From CAZPMT01 sp964587655 (lineage in GTDB: Bacteria > Hydrogenedentota > Hydrogenedentia > Hydrogenedentales > SLHB01): DNA of 64,000 nt. How positions within the stretch are numbered: position 1 is the stretch's first letter; every line of letters starts with the position of its first letter. This document shows, piece after piece, positions 14,988 through 25,407 of the stretch. Both the position numbers and the translations under genes were made by a program. Location: positions 1 through 64,000 of the forward strand of contig CAZPMT010000015.1 of the NCBI GenBank assembly GCA_964587655.1. The letters are read 5' to 3'. Under the pieces are notes generated by a model that was not told where the DNA came from, did not search any database, and saw only the letters and a program-made list of their open reading frames with translations.

Positions 14988-17140
14988 TTCCACGCTGCGC
15001 ACAACATTGGGGGTGGTTCCTGGGTTTGGCGTTGTTGTTGACCGCGTGTTCCTCCATTGCCCCGGAGCCGGGCCGGTATGAGCGTGACGGCAAGTCACAT
15101 GGCGTCACCAAGGGAGCCTTTAGGGGCCGCTGGTGGAATTACTACGAGCGAGGGCGATCATTTGCTGATGGGCGCTCTTGGAACGAGGCGGAAGCCGATC
15201 TCCGTACTGCACTGGGGAAAGCAGCACCACAAGCTCAAGGCGTCGCTGGCTTGTTGAGTCATACGCCCGGCGCCGTGCTGGGAGGTCTTGATCGTGACCA
15301 GTTCTGGCCACGAACGTACGGCATGCACTTCATCCCGGAGTACTTTCCGCACCGCGAGCTGGGCATCGTGTTGCTCGGACAAGGGCGCGCACGAGAGGCC
15401 ATCGCCGAACTCGAGACTAGTCTGGCTCAGCAGCCCTCGGCGCGCGGCGCCTACTACTTGAACGAAGCGCGCGCTGCCTACGTGCGATCAAGCAACGGGG
15501 ATCATGCTTCGCCCATCGTCGACATTACTTCGCCGACCGATGGAGCCATTGCCGGCCTTTCAGCCGACGTGGCTGGCGTAGCTCGTGACGACACTTTCGT
15601 CAGACGCATCATCGTCGGTCAGCATTCTTGTCCTGTGCCTGTCAGCGGCAAGGAAATCCCTTTCAGCCAACGCGTGTCACTGACTCCCGGCACGAACGAA
15701 ATCCCGATCACTGTTGAAGACATTGTCGGGAACGTTACAAGCACGCATCTCCAAATCCGGTCGGACGTGGATGGGCCCGTGGTCAGTTTTGATGCGCCTG
15801 TCGTGCTCCCCGGACACGTGATGGGCGTTGTATACGACTCTTCGGGCGTGGCCTCGATGTCTGTTAGCGGCAAACACGCGGAGCTTTCGCCCGCAGCCGG
15901 CGGCGTCATGCGATTTGCTGTTGACCTGGAACGAAGCGATATGGTTGCGCCGGCGGCGTACGAAGCCCGCGACGGTCTGGGAAATACCACCCGCGGTCGC
16001 GTTCCCCTGGATACGCTGCTCGTTTCTGAGTTGAACGACTCAGTCGTTCTTGCGTCCGACGGCTTGAGTACCGTGAATCTTACGCCCACGCTGTTCGGGT
16101 TATATGCAGGCGCACAGTTGATCGCAGTAGCCGCCAGCGGCGAGGAGAAGTCCGTTCAAGACGGGCCTCGAGTGCGCTTTGCGAATCTCCTGGACGGCCA
16201 AAAGTTTCTTCTCGAGGAAATCGTAGCCAGTGTTGACATTGATGCTCAAACTCCGGTTGTAAGCATCAGCATCAACGGCGCCGCGGTGGACACAATTCCG
16301 GGAAGGACCTCAGTTCGTCTTGCGCGTCGACTGCACCTCGATCCCGGCGTGAACTCTATCGAGGTCCGGGCGGAGGACAGCGGGGGGCGCGAGACCGTAT
16401 CCAAGATCCGCATCGAGAGGCAACTGACCGCGGTCGAACAACAGGCCAGCAAGCTGAGCGTCGCGGTGTTGGGCAACATCCGGGAAGGGAACAGCCCCCA
16501 AATCGAGAACGAGGAGTCGGCCATCGTGGACGAGCTGCTGCGAGCTCTACAGCAATCGGAACGGTTCCTGATGGTTGACCGCTCTCTGTTGCCGGACATT
16601 CTCACGGAACAACTGCTGAGCGAAGTGCTTGCGTCGAAGAAGGAGCGGCTGGCGCTGCGAAAAGTTATCCCGGCGGAGATATTCCTGATCGGCCGGGTCC
16701 GCCGCGATGCCGACACTATCGAGATCGCCGTCTATGCGATCAGCACGGAGACGTCCGCATTCGTTGGGCGCGCGGATGTGGCCGGCCCGGCCAACGACAG
16801 GGACCAAGTTCGGACGCTAATCTCCGACCTTGCGCTAGCCCTCGTCCAGGCATTTCCGCGAGCGCAAGGAGAGGTAGCCCTCGTGAAACAACACGCGACC
16901 ATTGCCACGAATCTAGGCCGGCCCACCGGCGTCCGCGAATCGATGAAACTTGTGGTATTTCGGCCCGGCGCAGACATCACTGACCCTATCACGAAAGAGA
17001 GCATCGGGCGCGACACGGAGATCTTGGGCGAGGCGATCGTCAAGTCCGTAGAAGATGACATGAGCACTGCGGAATGCACTCGGACTCAGGAAGCCGAGGC
17101 AAAACAGATCCAAGTGGGAGATCTCGTTGTCACGAAATGA
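14984..17140 (+). CDS. Lipoprotein with Ig-like domains and CsgG-like C-terminal domain
   Basis: 718 residues. Lipoprotein signal peptide ending LLLTACSS. Residues about 45-165 include TPR-like repeats (YERGRSFADGRSWNEAEADLRTAL, REAIAELETSLAQ). Two or three beta-sandwich segments follow (VDITSPTDGAIAGLSADVAG; TPVVSISINGAAVD), typical of bacterial Ig-like modules. Residues about 495-640 form a CsgG-like unit: LSVAVLGNI, IVDELLRALQQSERFLMVDR, AEIFLIGRVRRD, EIAVYAISTETS. CsgG forms secretion pores for curli; here the shared domain suggests an outer-membrane assembly factor rather than curli export. It overlaps the kinase by ATGA and the next gene by 14 bases. Confidence 0.75.
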   Translation: MIPRCAQHWGWFLGLALLLTACSSIAPEPGRYERDGKSHGVTKGAFRGRWWNYYERGRSFADGRSWNEAEADLRTALGKAAPQAQGVAGLLSHTPGAVLGGLDRDQFWPRTYGMHFIPEYFPHRELGIVLLGQGRAREAIAELETSLAQQPSARGAYYLNEARAAYVRSSNGDHASPIVDITSPTDGAIAGLSADVAGVARDDTFVRRIIVGQHSCPVPVSGKEIPFSQRVSLTPGTNEIPITVEDIVGNVTSTHLQIRSDVDGPVVSFDAPVVLPGHVMGVVYDSSGVASMSVSGKHAELSPAAGGVMRFAVDLERSDMVAPAAYEARDGLGNTTRGRVPLDTLLVSELNDSVVLASDGLSTVNLTPTLFGLYAGAQLIAVAASGEEKSVQDGPRVRFANLLDGQKFLLEEIVASVDIDAQTPVVSISINGAAVDTIPGRTSVRLARRLHLDPGVNSIEVRAEDSGGRETVSKIRIERQLTAVEQQASKLSVAVLGNIREGNSPQIENEESAIVDELLRALQQSERFLMVDRSLLPDILTEQLLSEVLASKKERLALRKVIPAEIFLIGRVRRDADTIEIAVYAISTETSAFVGRADVAGPANDRDQVRTLISDLALALVQAFPRAQGEVALVKQHATIATNLGRPTGVRESMKLVVFRPGADITDPITKESIGRDTEILGEAIVKSVEDDMSTAECTRTQEAEAKQIQVGDLVVTK

Positions 17141-18566
17141 TTACAGGCTTGTGTACGTTGTGGCCTGCGCGTGGCTCATATGGGCCGGGCAGAGTAGCGC
17201 ACAGGAACTCGAGTTCTCCGTGTCGCCGAGCCCGGTCGGTTCCGGAGCTCGCGCGGCAGGCATGGCCGACGCCTTTGTCGCAGTTGCGGATGACGCGACT
17301 GCCGCCTCATGGAATCCCGCCGGCCTGGTGCAGTTGGAGCGCCCCGAACTCTCGGTCGTCGGGGCGTGGGACATCCTGTCGGAAACTTTTGAGGACAGTG
17401 CGTTCGATCCTGAGTCCTCGAATCACGGCAGTAGCCGCCTGACGCTCAACTACCTGAGCATCGCATATCCACTGCCGTTTCGGATCCTCAACAGAAATGC
17501 CTGTCTCTCGCTGAGCTATCAACGGAAGTACGACTTCTCGCGTTCATTGACTTACGAATCCGATCGTTTCACTACCGGCGGCGCCGGCACGCCATGGACG
17601 ACGCGCACCGGAACTCGTTTCGACCAAAGCGGCAGCCTCAGCGCCATTACACTCGCGTATGCGATGGAGGTTACCGGGCGCCTTTCCGTGGGAGGCGCCG
17701 TGAACATATGGCGTTCGAGTTTCTTGGGCGACAATGGCTGGACGCAGGACATCGAGTGGAACACGCAGAGCCGATTCGGCTCTTCTGTCACCAACATAGA
17801 GCTTGCACGCCACGAGGAGTACAAGGACTTCAGCGGCGAGAACTTCACCTTCGGCGTCTTGTGGAACGCGTCCCGCAGAGTGACGCTCGGCGCGCGGTAC
17901 GCAACGGCATTCACGGGCCGTGCCGACTACAGCGCTATGGACACCCGGACGTACTGGCCCTCGCCTTCCGTCAACATGCCCGGCGCCGTGCCATCGATCA
18001 CCGTGAGCGAGCAACGGGAACGGCGCCGCATCCACTTCCCGGCCTCAATTGCCGTGGGCGCCGCTTACCACGCCAATGAGCGTCTTACGCTTTCCTTCGA
18101 TGTCACCCGGACGGATTGGAGCAGCTTCTATGCGGAGGACGCTCAAGGAAAGCGATTCTCGCTGGTAGACGCGAGCAACGTTGGCGGCTCGGCAAGCCGC
18201 TCGCATTTCGATCCGACGTACACGATTCGCTTAGGCGCTGAATACGTCTTCAAACCTCAGCATATCGAGGAGGGCATGAGATATCTGTGGTCGTTGCGAG
18301 GCGGACTCTTCTATGACCAAGAGCCGGCCAGCGGCAAATCGAATGCGGATCGGCTGTATGGGGGGCGCGGCTCCGGAAGCCCTGATAGCTTCTATGGCTT
18401 CTCCCTGGGAGCTGGTCTGCTTGCGCATCGGCGCATCAATTTCGATTTCGCGTATCAACTCCGTTACGGCCCCGGTGTCAACGGCGATTTCATCCAAGGC
18501 GTCGAAGGCTTTGACGAGGATGTCTTGCAGCATCGGTTTCTCTTTTCGACGGTCCTGTATTTTTGA
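17127..18566 (+). CDS. FadL/OmpP1-like outer-membrane beta-barrel protein
   Basis: 479 residues, TTG start with GGGAG six bases upstream, overlapping the previous gene by 14 bases. Signal peptide to about residue 25 (QSSAQE). The mature N-terminus SPSPVGSGARAAGMADAFVAVADDATAASWNPAGL is the typical plug motif of OmpP1/FadL/PorV-like proteins. The rest alternates amphipathic strands and ends with an aromatic Phe-type C-terminus (LFSTVLYF) that fits recognition by the BAM complex. Likely role: outer-membrane channel for hydrophobic compounds, or a PorV-like shuttle for exported surface proteins, which would suit the giant proteins encoded next to it. Confidence 0.8.
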   Translation: MSRNDYRLVYVVACAWLIWAGQSSAQELEFSVSPSPVGSGARAAGMADAFVAVADDATAASWNPAGLVQLERPELSVVGAWDILSETFEDSAFDPESSNHGSSRLTLNYLSIAYPLPFRILNRNACLSLSYQRKYDFSRSLTYESDRFTTGGAGTPWTTRTGTRFDQSGSLSAITLAYAMEVTGRLSVGGAVNIWRSSFLGDNGWTQDIEWNTQSRFGSSVTNIELARHEEYKDFSGENFTFGVLWNASRRVTLGARYATAFTGRADYSAMDTRTYWPSPSVNMPGAVPSITVSEQRERRRIHFPASIAVGAAYHANERLTLSFDVTRTDWSSFYAEDAQGKRFSLVDASNVGGSASRSHFDPTYTIRLGAEYVFKPQHIEEGMRYLWSLRGGLFYDQEPASGKSNADRLYGGRGSGSPDSFYGFSLGAGLLAHRRINFDFAYQLRYGPGVNGDFIQGVEGFDEDVLQHRFLFSTVLYF

Positions 18567-18819
18567 ACGAGTCGACCTTAGTGGAAGGCCAGACGCAAGC
18601 ACCTGAAAGGTTTCTCCCGTCTAATAAAGCGGAAGTGGGAAATCGGATGGGCATCAGGACCAAACAGGCAGGGGAAAAAGAACCCATGAAAACCAGGACG
18701 CGAAACGATACAGGGCGTCGAAATACCGCTGAACATGCCGCGGGAGCATGCGTGCAACGCGGCTGATATTCTGTTTTCAGGATTGGCGAGAAGGACTTTG
18801 ACACGAGGAGGAACGAGTC

Positions 18820-21800
18820 ATGAGAACAAGTCACAGAGTTGCCGGAGTTGTTCAAGGAACCCAACAAGGCTGCGGGATTTTCAAGCTCTTGGGTGTGTTC
18901 CTGCTATTGGCCGCAGTGGGAATTGCTTACCCAAATTCCGCCTTTGCCCAAGCGAAAGCCGACCGGGGAGAGATCCACTCCGGAGAGACAGTTACCGGCA
19001 CGTTGCAGAGGGGACAGGCCGATTCCTTCTACTTCGGAGGAACGCAGGGGCAAGGCCTTCACATTGAAATGGCAAGCATCCGGGTTATCGATGGCAGTTT
19101 CTACCCACACGTTTTCGTATACAAACCCGACGGGAAGCTTGCGGGATCCCAAGGAACAACTGGCTTCACTAAGATCCAAGACCTTGCCATCGACCAGAGC
19201 GGCACGTGGTCTATCGTTGCCGCCAATGACGCGTTGGGTGCGGGAGAGTATGGTCTGTCACTTGTGGTCACTGGTGGAGGCTTGTCGTGGCCACCCGAAT
19301 CCGAGGGTGGGCCGATTGCCTCCGGACAGACTTACTCGTGCTCACTTGCGGTTCGCGGCGACACCGATGCCTTCGCCTTCCACGGGAAGACCGGTCAAGG
19401 AGTCCATATTGAAATGGCCGCGATCCAATCGACAGATTCGTTCTATCCGCAGTTGTACCTGTACGGTCCGAACGGGCATCTCGCCGTTTCACGAGGGACA
19501 ACGGGACTGACCAAAATCGAGGAGTTCGTGATTAACGAAACAGGAGTCTGGACGATTGTAGTCTCGAGTTTTGCACTGGGTACGGGTACATATGGGTTAA
19601 GCCTTGTCATCGCACCTGGTGCAACGTCCCGTCCTCCCGAATCCGAAGGCGGCGAGATCGGCATGGGAAGGACGTTCGCATGCTCTATCGACCCACGGGG
19701 GGATACCGATGCGTTTACCTTCTACGGTCAGCCCAGTCAGGGAGTGTTTGTGGAGATGGCCCCTGACGGCACTCTCGAAGGCAGTTTCTACCCTCAGCTA
19801 TTCCTCTACCGTCCTGACGGCACTTTGGCGACATCTCGAGGCACAACATCTATCACGAGAATCGAGAACTTCCTTCTGGACCAAGCGGGGATGTGGACCG
19901 TGGTATCGGCCAGTTTTGCGCTTGGTACCGGGAGTTATCGGGTATCGATTACGCGCGTCCCCCCCACTCCTCCTGGAGGAATCGCCAACCTCCTTCCAGC
20001 GGATCAGAGTTCGATCTGCGGTGGCAGCGGCGGATTCAGTTGGGATGCAGTGACTGATGCGACGTCATATGACGTGTACTTCGGGGAAAACGTAATCCAG
20101 CCTCTTGTTCGCATCGGAGAAGCGTTAACCTCGACGAGCTTGGCATTTCCATCTATGGACGCCGGCAAGGTGTACTACTGGCAGGTCATCGCACACACGC
20201 CCGAGATGGATATTCCCAGTGCTATCCAGTGGTTCCAGATGATCGAAGGGACGATGGCACTGGCTGTGAGCACGAATGTATTGAACATCTCAGCAGAGAG
20301 CGGCTCGGGTTCTTTCACGGTGACGAACAGCGGCGGGTGCGGGGATATGCAGTGGACCGCGTCGGAGTCGTGTGATTGGGTCACCATCGATCCTTCGAAC
20401 GGGTCGAGCACCGGCGAAGAGGATGCCGTCACGGTTACCTTTGAAGCCAATCCTAGCTGCGAACCGCGGACCTGCGAGATCACGGTAGAGGCGCCTGGCG
20501 CTCAAGGATCGCCGCAGACGGTTACACTGACGCAGGCGGGAGCGGCGCCGATTCTCATAGTTGCGCCTGGCAATCGGAACGTCGGCCCCGCCGCAGGCAC
20601 GACGTCGTTCGAGATCTCGAGCAGCACTTGCAGCACGTTCAACTGGACCGCTGCAGTGGATTCGGCTGACACGTGGTTGATCATAGATCAAGACGCCGGT
20701 GCGGGGAATGCGACGTTGACAGCGAACTTCGGGGCAAACGATACGCTTGACCAGCGCGTCGGACAGATTACCGTGACATCCGACGGCGCTTCGGGAAGCC
20801 CAAAGACGGTGACAGTCACCCAGGCAGCCGGGGTGGCGATCCTGAGTGTAACGCCTGAAACGCCATTGGAATCGTCCGGCCCTATGGGCGGGCCTTTTGA
20901 TCCCGGTTACGTGAACTACGTCCTTCAGAACATCGGCACCGCCAGCTTGCAGTACAACATCACAAAGACTCAACCCTGGGTGGGGTTCAAATTGGAGCCG
21001 AATGCCCTGCTCGACAGCATTGTCGCCGGGACGTTGGCATCCGCTGCGGCGGTCACCGTCGGCGTCTATGTTGACGAGGCGGCAGCAGTCCTTCTTCCGG
21101 CTGGCGAGTATGCGGACGTGGTCTCCTTCAGCAATCTGTCCGGTGAGGGAAATGCGGTGCGCGATGTGCTCCTGACTATTGGAGAGGGGGAAGGCGAAGG
21201 CGAGGGAGAAGGAGAAGGTGAAGGAGAAGGCGAGGGAGAGGGAGAGGGTGAAGGTGAAGGTGAAGGCGAAGGAGAGGGCGAAGGCGAAGGCGAGGGCGAG
21301 GGTGAAGGAGAAGGAGAGTGCCTGGAAGCGCCGGCAGCCCCGACGGGCCTGCGTGTTCTAGCAGGCGCTGGACAGGTGCTGGTGACGTGGGACGCAAACC
21401 TCGAATGGGACATCGCCGGATACAACGTGTATCGGAGCGACAACGAGGGGGGCCCGTTCACCATATTGAATGATGCGCCTGTGACCGAAACGAGGTATGT
21501 GGATACGGACGTGGTGGCAGATCAGACCTATTGTTACGAGGTGGCTGCGGTCGACCGGTGTGATCTGGAAAGCGAACCCGTTGGGCCTTCGTGCACCGAC
21601 GGCAAGATCGTGATCTGGCTGCCGGACGTCTCGACGGACCTCGATGTCTGCACGCGTATCCCGATCAACGTCCGGAATGCGGCCGGCATCAACCCGTACG
21701 GCCTTGATATCGACCTGTTCTTCGATCCGATGTTGGTTGATCCAAGCCAACTCGTCGTGGAACGGACGGCGATCACGTCGCACGTAGCGTTCTTCAATCA

Positions 21801-23016
21801 TTCGGAGGAAGGGCGGCTCCGCATCTCCGGTATTGGCGAGGCGGATACGTTGGTGGGCGAAGGCCACCTGTTTGACATATACGTTTGCGCGAAGTCGAGC
21901 GCGGAAGAAGGCGACTGTATGGACATGTGGTTCAATCTAGTCAAGTTCTACGACGCGCAACCGCTGCTGCTGCCCACGGACTACTCCGACCACGGCGCGT
22001 TCTGCATCAACGAGCAGTGTCAGTTGGGCGACCTGAACTTCGACCGCGTCGTGGACAGTGCGGACGTGATCATCTGCCTTCAAGTCGCGGTTGGTCTCGT
22101 CGAATGGGTGCCGGAGGACTGCCGTTGGGAGTCGGGTGACTTGAACGGCGACGGCGTCATAGACAGCGCGGACGCGATTATGATTCAGCGGTTGGCGGTC
22201 GGATTGCCGCAGAATCCGCCGCAGCAGGGCGAGAAGGCCGTGGGTATCGAGGGCCTGACCCTGAAGTCCCTGCTGATGGAGAAGGACGCGCTGACCGTCG
22301 CTGTCGGCGAGGCGCAGGGCGGCGTGGGCCGGATCGTGGAAGTGCCGGTCAGCATAACGAATCCCGCGGGAGTGAGTGGTCTCGGCTTTACCCTAAGCTA
22401 CCCGCCCGAATCGGGTATCGAACTGAAGGACGTTGTGCCGGGTACGCTTATCCCCGACCTGGCGGTCGTCGTGGCACAGACAGATGGCGCCGCGAAGAGC
22501 CTGGCGCCGGGCACGCCGTTGCTGCTGGTGAACAAAGGAGACGGCTTCGCAAAGATCGCTGTCTCGAAGCCCGAAGCCCTCGGCGATGCCGCGAAAGAAG
22601 CTGACGGGAGCCTGTTCAAACTCCGCTTCCAGATCACTTCAAAGGCGGAGCTTGGGACTATCCCGATCCGTATCAACGCTCTCGATCTCAAGGGTCAGTT
22701 CGGCGACAGCTTCGCGTGGTACGCGACACCGCTCCGCTCTGACGGACAAATCACCGTCGTTTGCGACAACCCGTTCGGCTGCTGTCCGGACAAGTTGGCA
22801 ATGGCCGCGCTCTGGAACGTCAAGGGCGATCCGGGCCAGACGAACGAGCTGGTTTTCGGCCCGGAAGAAGCAAGAACAATGACCGCAGGCGTCGCAGGCG
22901 CCAAAGGAGACATAACTGTGCTGCTCTTCGCGGCAGCGGGCCTTGCTGTAGCGGGCGCCGCGCGAAGCCACCGTGTGGTCGGCAAGCGAACGATGCGCAG
23001 TCGCAGAGCGAAATAG
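18820..23016 (+). CDS. Giant surface protein: PPC-like repeats, BACON, FN3, cohesin, dockerin, C-terminal anchor
   Basis: 1398 residues; GAGGAGG lies eight bases before the ATG. A signal peptide ends near NSAFAQ. Three homologous repeats of about 110 residues (49-387; DxFxFxG...GQGVHIEMA...FYPQLYLY...DGxLA) resemble pre-peptidase C-terminal domains. A sandwich domain (390-480) and two BACON-like domains (481-573, 576-668; WTASESCDWVTIDPSNG) follow. A GEGEGE linker of 23 repeats (21181-21318) leads to FN3 (837-925), a cohesin-like domain (about 930-1027), two dockerin repeats (LGDLNFDRVVDSADV, GDLNGDGVIDSADAIMI; 1067-1130), a second cohesin-like domain (1156-1313), then NPFGCCPDK, a hydrophobic helix (1362-1382) and an Arg-rich end. 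Cohesin and dockerin in one chain could drive surface multimerisation. The tail is shared with the protein ending at 27729. Confidence 0.85.
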   Translation: MRTSHRVAGVVQGTQQGCGIFKLLGVFLLLAAVGIAYPNSAFAQAKADRGEIHSGETVTGTLQRGQADSFYFGGTQGQGLHIEMASIRVIDGSFYPHVFVYKPDGKLAGSQGTTGFTKIQDLAIDQSGTWSIVAANDALGAGEYGLSLVVTGGGLSWPPESEGGPIASGQTYSCSLAVRGDTDAFAFHGKTGQGVHIEMAAIQSTDSFYPQLYLYGPNGHLAVSRGTTGLTKIEEFVINETGVWTIVVSSFALGTGTYGLSLVIAPGATSRPPESEGGEIGMGRTFACSIDPRGDTDAFTFYGQPSQGVFVEMAPDGTLEGSFYPQLFLYRPDGTLATSRGTTSITRIENFLLDQAGMWTVVSASFALGTGSYRVSITRVPPTPPGGIANLLPADQSSICGGSGGFSWDAVTDATSYDVYFGENVIQPLVRIGEALTSTSLAFPSMDAGKVYYWQVIAHTPEMDIPSAIQWFQMIEGTMALAVSTNVLNISAESGSGSFTVTNSGGCGDMQWTASESCDWVTIDPSNGSSTGEEDAVTVTFEANPSCEPRTCEITVEAPGAQGSPQTVTLTQAGAAPILIVAPGNRNVGPAAGTTSFEISSSTCSTFNWTAAVDSADTWLIIDQDAGAGNATLTANFGANDTLDQRVGQITVTSDGASGSPKTVTVTQAAGVAILSVTPETPLESSGPMGGPFDPGYVNYVLQNIGTASLQYNITKTQPWVGFKLEPNALLDSIVAGTLASAAAVTVGVYVDEAAAVLLPAGEYADVVSFSNLSGEGNAVRDVLLTIGEGEGEGEGEGEGEGEGEGEGEGEGEGEGEGEGEGEGEGEGEGEGECLEAPAAPTGLRVLAGAGQVLVTWDANLEWDIAGYNVYRSDNEGGPFTILNDAPVTETRYVDTDVVADQTYCYEVAAVDRCDLESEPVGPSCTDGKIVIWLPDVSTDLDVCTRIPINVRNAAGINPYGLDIDLFFDPMLVDPSQLVVERTAITSHVAFFNHSEEGRLRISGIGEADTLVGEGHLFDIYVCAKSSAEEGDCMDMWFNLVKFYDAQPLLLPTDYSDHGAFCINEQCQLGDLNFDRVVDSADVIICLQVAVGLVEWVPEDCRWESGDLNGDGVIDSADAIMIQRLAVGLPQNPPQQGEKAVGIEGLTLKSLLMEKDALTVAVGEAQGGVGRIVEVPVSITNPAGVSGLGFTLSYPPESGIELKDVVPGTLIPDLAVVVAQTDGAAKSLAPGTPLLLVNKGDGFAKIAVSKPEALGDAAKEADGSLFKLRFQITSKAELGTIPIRINALDLKGQFGDSFAWYATPLRSDGQITVVCDNPFGCCPDKLAMAALWNVKGDPGQTNELVFGPEEARTMTAGVAGAKGDITVLLFAAAGLAVAGAARSHRVVGKRTMRSRRAK
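21181..21318 (+). repeat. Coding (Gly-Glu)23 hexamer repeat
   Basis: 46 alternating Gly and Glu codons. Codon use varies (GGA/GGC/GGT/GGG, GAA/GAG), so the protein pattern is kept while the DNA is diversified. It is a flexible acidic linker. Confidence 0.9.
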
Positions 23017-23028
23017 TCAGTTGAAAAA

Positions 23029-23141
23029 GTAGGGGCGGCTTTTCCAAAGCCGCCCCAGACACAACACTTGACCCAGGTCATGTGGAAAAGGCTGGATTTA
23101 TGGCGGCACGCGGGGCCGGTTTACGGAGAAACCGGCCCTAC
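23029..23141. repeat. REPIN-like doublet of GTAG/CTAC hairpins, copy 1
   Basis: Left hairpin GGGGCGGCTTT-TCC-AAAGCCGCCCC (23032-23056) and right hairpin GGGCCGGTTT-ACGGAG-AAACCGGCCC (23113-23138), in mirror orientation and bounded by GTAG and CTAC. It sits 12 bases after the stop of the giant protein and may also end its transcript. Second copy at 41756-41824. Confidence 0.7.
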
Positions 23142-23282
23142 TCAAGCTTCGGATGTCTTGGTTCAGAGGTTCACCCCGAGGCAAACGCAAGCAGGTGAGT
23201 CGTGAAGATCGTCTAATCATAGTGAAAGCACGGGAAGACGGGAACAGCGGGTAGGAACAAACGAAAAGGGAGGATAACGAAC

Positions 23283-25407
23283 ATGTACAGGACCTGTATG
23301 AACCACATTCGCGCGGCGGGAACGTTGCTTTTTCTCACGGCCTTGGTAGCCGTTGGGACGCAGGCCTTTGCCGCTACGACGCACATCTACGTCGCTCAGG
23401 CCAACGGACACAACACGTCGACCACGCAAGGGACCGCGGAGGACCCCTTCAAGTCCATCACCTACGCCATGCTCACAATGGCCAGCCGGAGTACGCCCGA
23501 CCCATGGTTTGTTCACGTCAAAGCCGGGACATACGACGGGAACACTGCAAAGCCCGTCGGTGAACGGGAAGTGTTTCCGATCACTATTCGAGACGGCATG
23601 ACGATGCAGGGCGAGGATGGCGTCGATAACTGCGTTATAAGTGGCGTGATCGTAACCGGAAACGCCCCAATCCTGCTGAAAGGAGGGGACCTGAATAGCT
23701 TCGTGTTCAAAGGTTTCTCACTCAAGCTGGCTGAGGAGTACGGGACTCTGTGCGAGCTTGGTCGCTGCTCCGGTGCAATTGAAGGCTGTGCCTTCGACAG
23801 CAGCGGGTCCGCCGTGACACTGATATCTGGCATAAGCCCCTTTTCAATCAAGAACAACGCATTCTCTGGTTCGGGCACGGGTATCTCCGGCGGGAGCAAT
23901 TTTGGGGCGGACGTGACGAACAACACTTTCACGGGTTTCACCATGGGCATTTACGCTGAAATCATGTCAGGCAATCTGGTCAATAATCGTTTCGCAGGAA
24001 GTATGTATGCTGTATATTCCTTTGCGTGCAGCGGAAGCATTACAGGTAACGTCGTCACAGGTGGCTACGCGGGATTTTCCCTCGGTACCACCACGGGGGA
24101 CATAGTCGGTAATACTTTCGAGGCAAGCCAAGATTCAGGGCTTTCCGGTCGTCTGACTGGAAACGTAGTGAACAACGTTTTCAAACAGAACGGAGTTGGG
24201 TTGTCCAGCTGGGGGCCGGGTACTGTTGCAGAGAATCGGTTTGTTGCGAATAGAATCGGGTTGGTTGTAGGCGGAGGGTCGGCTTCGGTTGTTCGCAACT
24301 TGTTCTTAGACAACACCGAGATGAGTTGTGATCTCCGGCCGGGGGACCAGAGCATTACCGTGTCAAACAATTTCTTTCTGGGAAGCGTTAACACGATCAC
24401 GGCGGTTGATGGTGCGGTAACCCTGCTGAATAACACTTTCTACGGGGCCGATGGGCCGGGACCAAGCGTCAGGATTCGGGCGAATGCATCGGGTTCGATC
24501 TTCAGGAACAACATCTTCTCGAATGTCGAAGCCGGCATCTACGGCGAAGGCGTCTTCGACGGTGTCATTGAACACAATGATTTCTTCAGCGTTGACGATA
24601 TCGTCTACGTCAACGCGCAACCACTTGGCAACTATTTCCCCTATATCGAGCTTGTAGTCTCCGCGTTCCGGGGCAATCACAATTGGGAACCGGGATTTGT
24701 GAATGCGAGCCCTGAGTCCAACGACCCGGCAGACTTTCATCTGGCTGGAGATTCTCAGAACATCGATGCCGGCATGCCCGGAGGGTTCACGGAGGACTAC
24801 GACGGCGAGCCGCGCCCCATGGGGCTGGGAACAGACATTGGGGCGGATGAATTCAAGGTGTTGGCGGTCCAGTTCGCGTCTTCGAATTCAAGCGGGGCGG
24901 AGAGTACTACCCCTGCGAATCTCATCGTCAACGTCGCTCCTTCACCCACGGAACAGGTAACAGTGAATTACGCGGTGACGGGAGGCATGGCGGCGAGTGG
25001 CGAGGACTATACGATCGGTGGCAGCCAACTCGTCTTCGCACCAGGCGACACGAGCAAGTCCGTTCCCATCACAATCAACAATGACGCGCAGTCCGAGCCG
25101 GATGAGACCATCATTGTCACACTGTCATCTCCGTCTGGGGCGATTCTGGGTTCAAATGCGACGCACACGTACACGATCTTGAACAACGACTACACGCTGA
25201 CGGTGTCCGTGAGTCCGTCAGGAGCGGGAAGCGTGAACTTGGTTCCGGCAGGAGGCACTTACAACGAAGGACAAACCGTATCACTGACACCTCAGGCGAA
25301 CAGCGGGTTCGTGTTTGACCACTGGGAAGGCGGCCTGACGGGCTCGGCGAACCCCGGCTCGATAGTGATGAGCGCCAACAAGACGGTGACAGCGGTTTTC
25401 AAGCACC
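23283..25407 (+). CDS. Surface protein, N-terminal part: beta-helix, Calx-beta, B-repeats (runs into gap)
   Basis: 708 residues before the gap; GGGAGG precedes the ATG. Signal peptide to about 31 (AVGTQAFAAT). Residues about 35-490 are a right-handed parallel beta-helix with many N-ladder turns (NNTFTGF, NNVFKQNG, NNFFLG) and a DUF1565-like opening (ATTHIYVAQANGHNTS). Residues about 520-636 are a Calx-beta domain (EQVTVNYAVTGGMAASGEDY, SEPDETIIVTLS). From 25191 a 73-residue B-repeat begins (YTLTVSVSPSGAGSVNLVP). The reading frame runs unbroken into the Ns. It is most likely one gene with 25508-27729: repeat spacing and frame agree if the true gap is 108 + 219n bases instead of 100. Confidence 0.85.

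Noticed and set aside
18563..18766. Possible 67-residue gene between the porin and the giant protein
   Set aside because: No ribosome site, no family resemblance; left unannotated.
21179..21361. Lys/Glu-rich and Pro/Ser-rich frames over the GEGEGE linker
   Set aside because: They are other-frame translations of the hexamer repeat.
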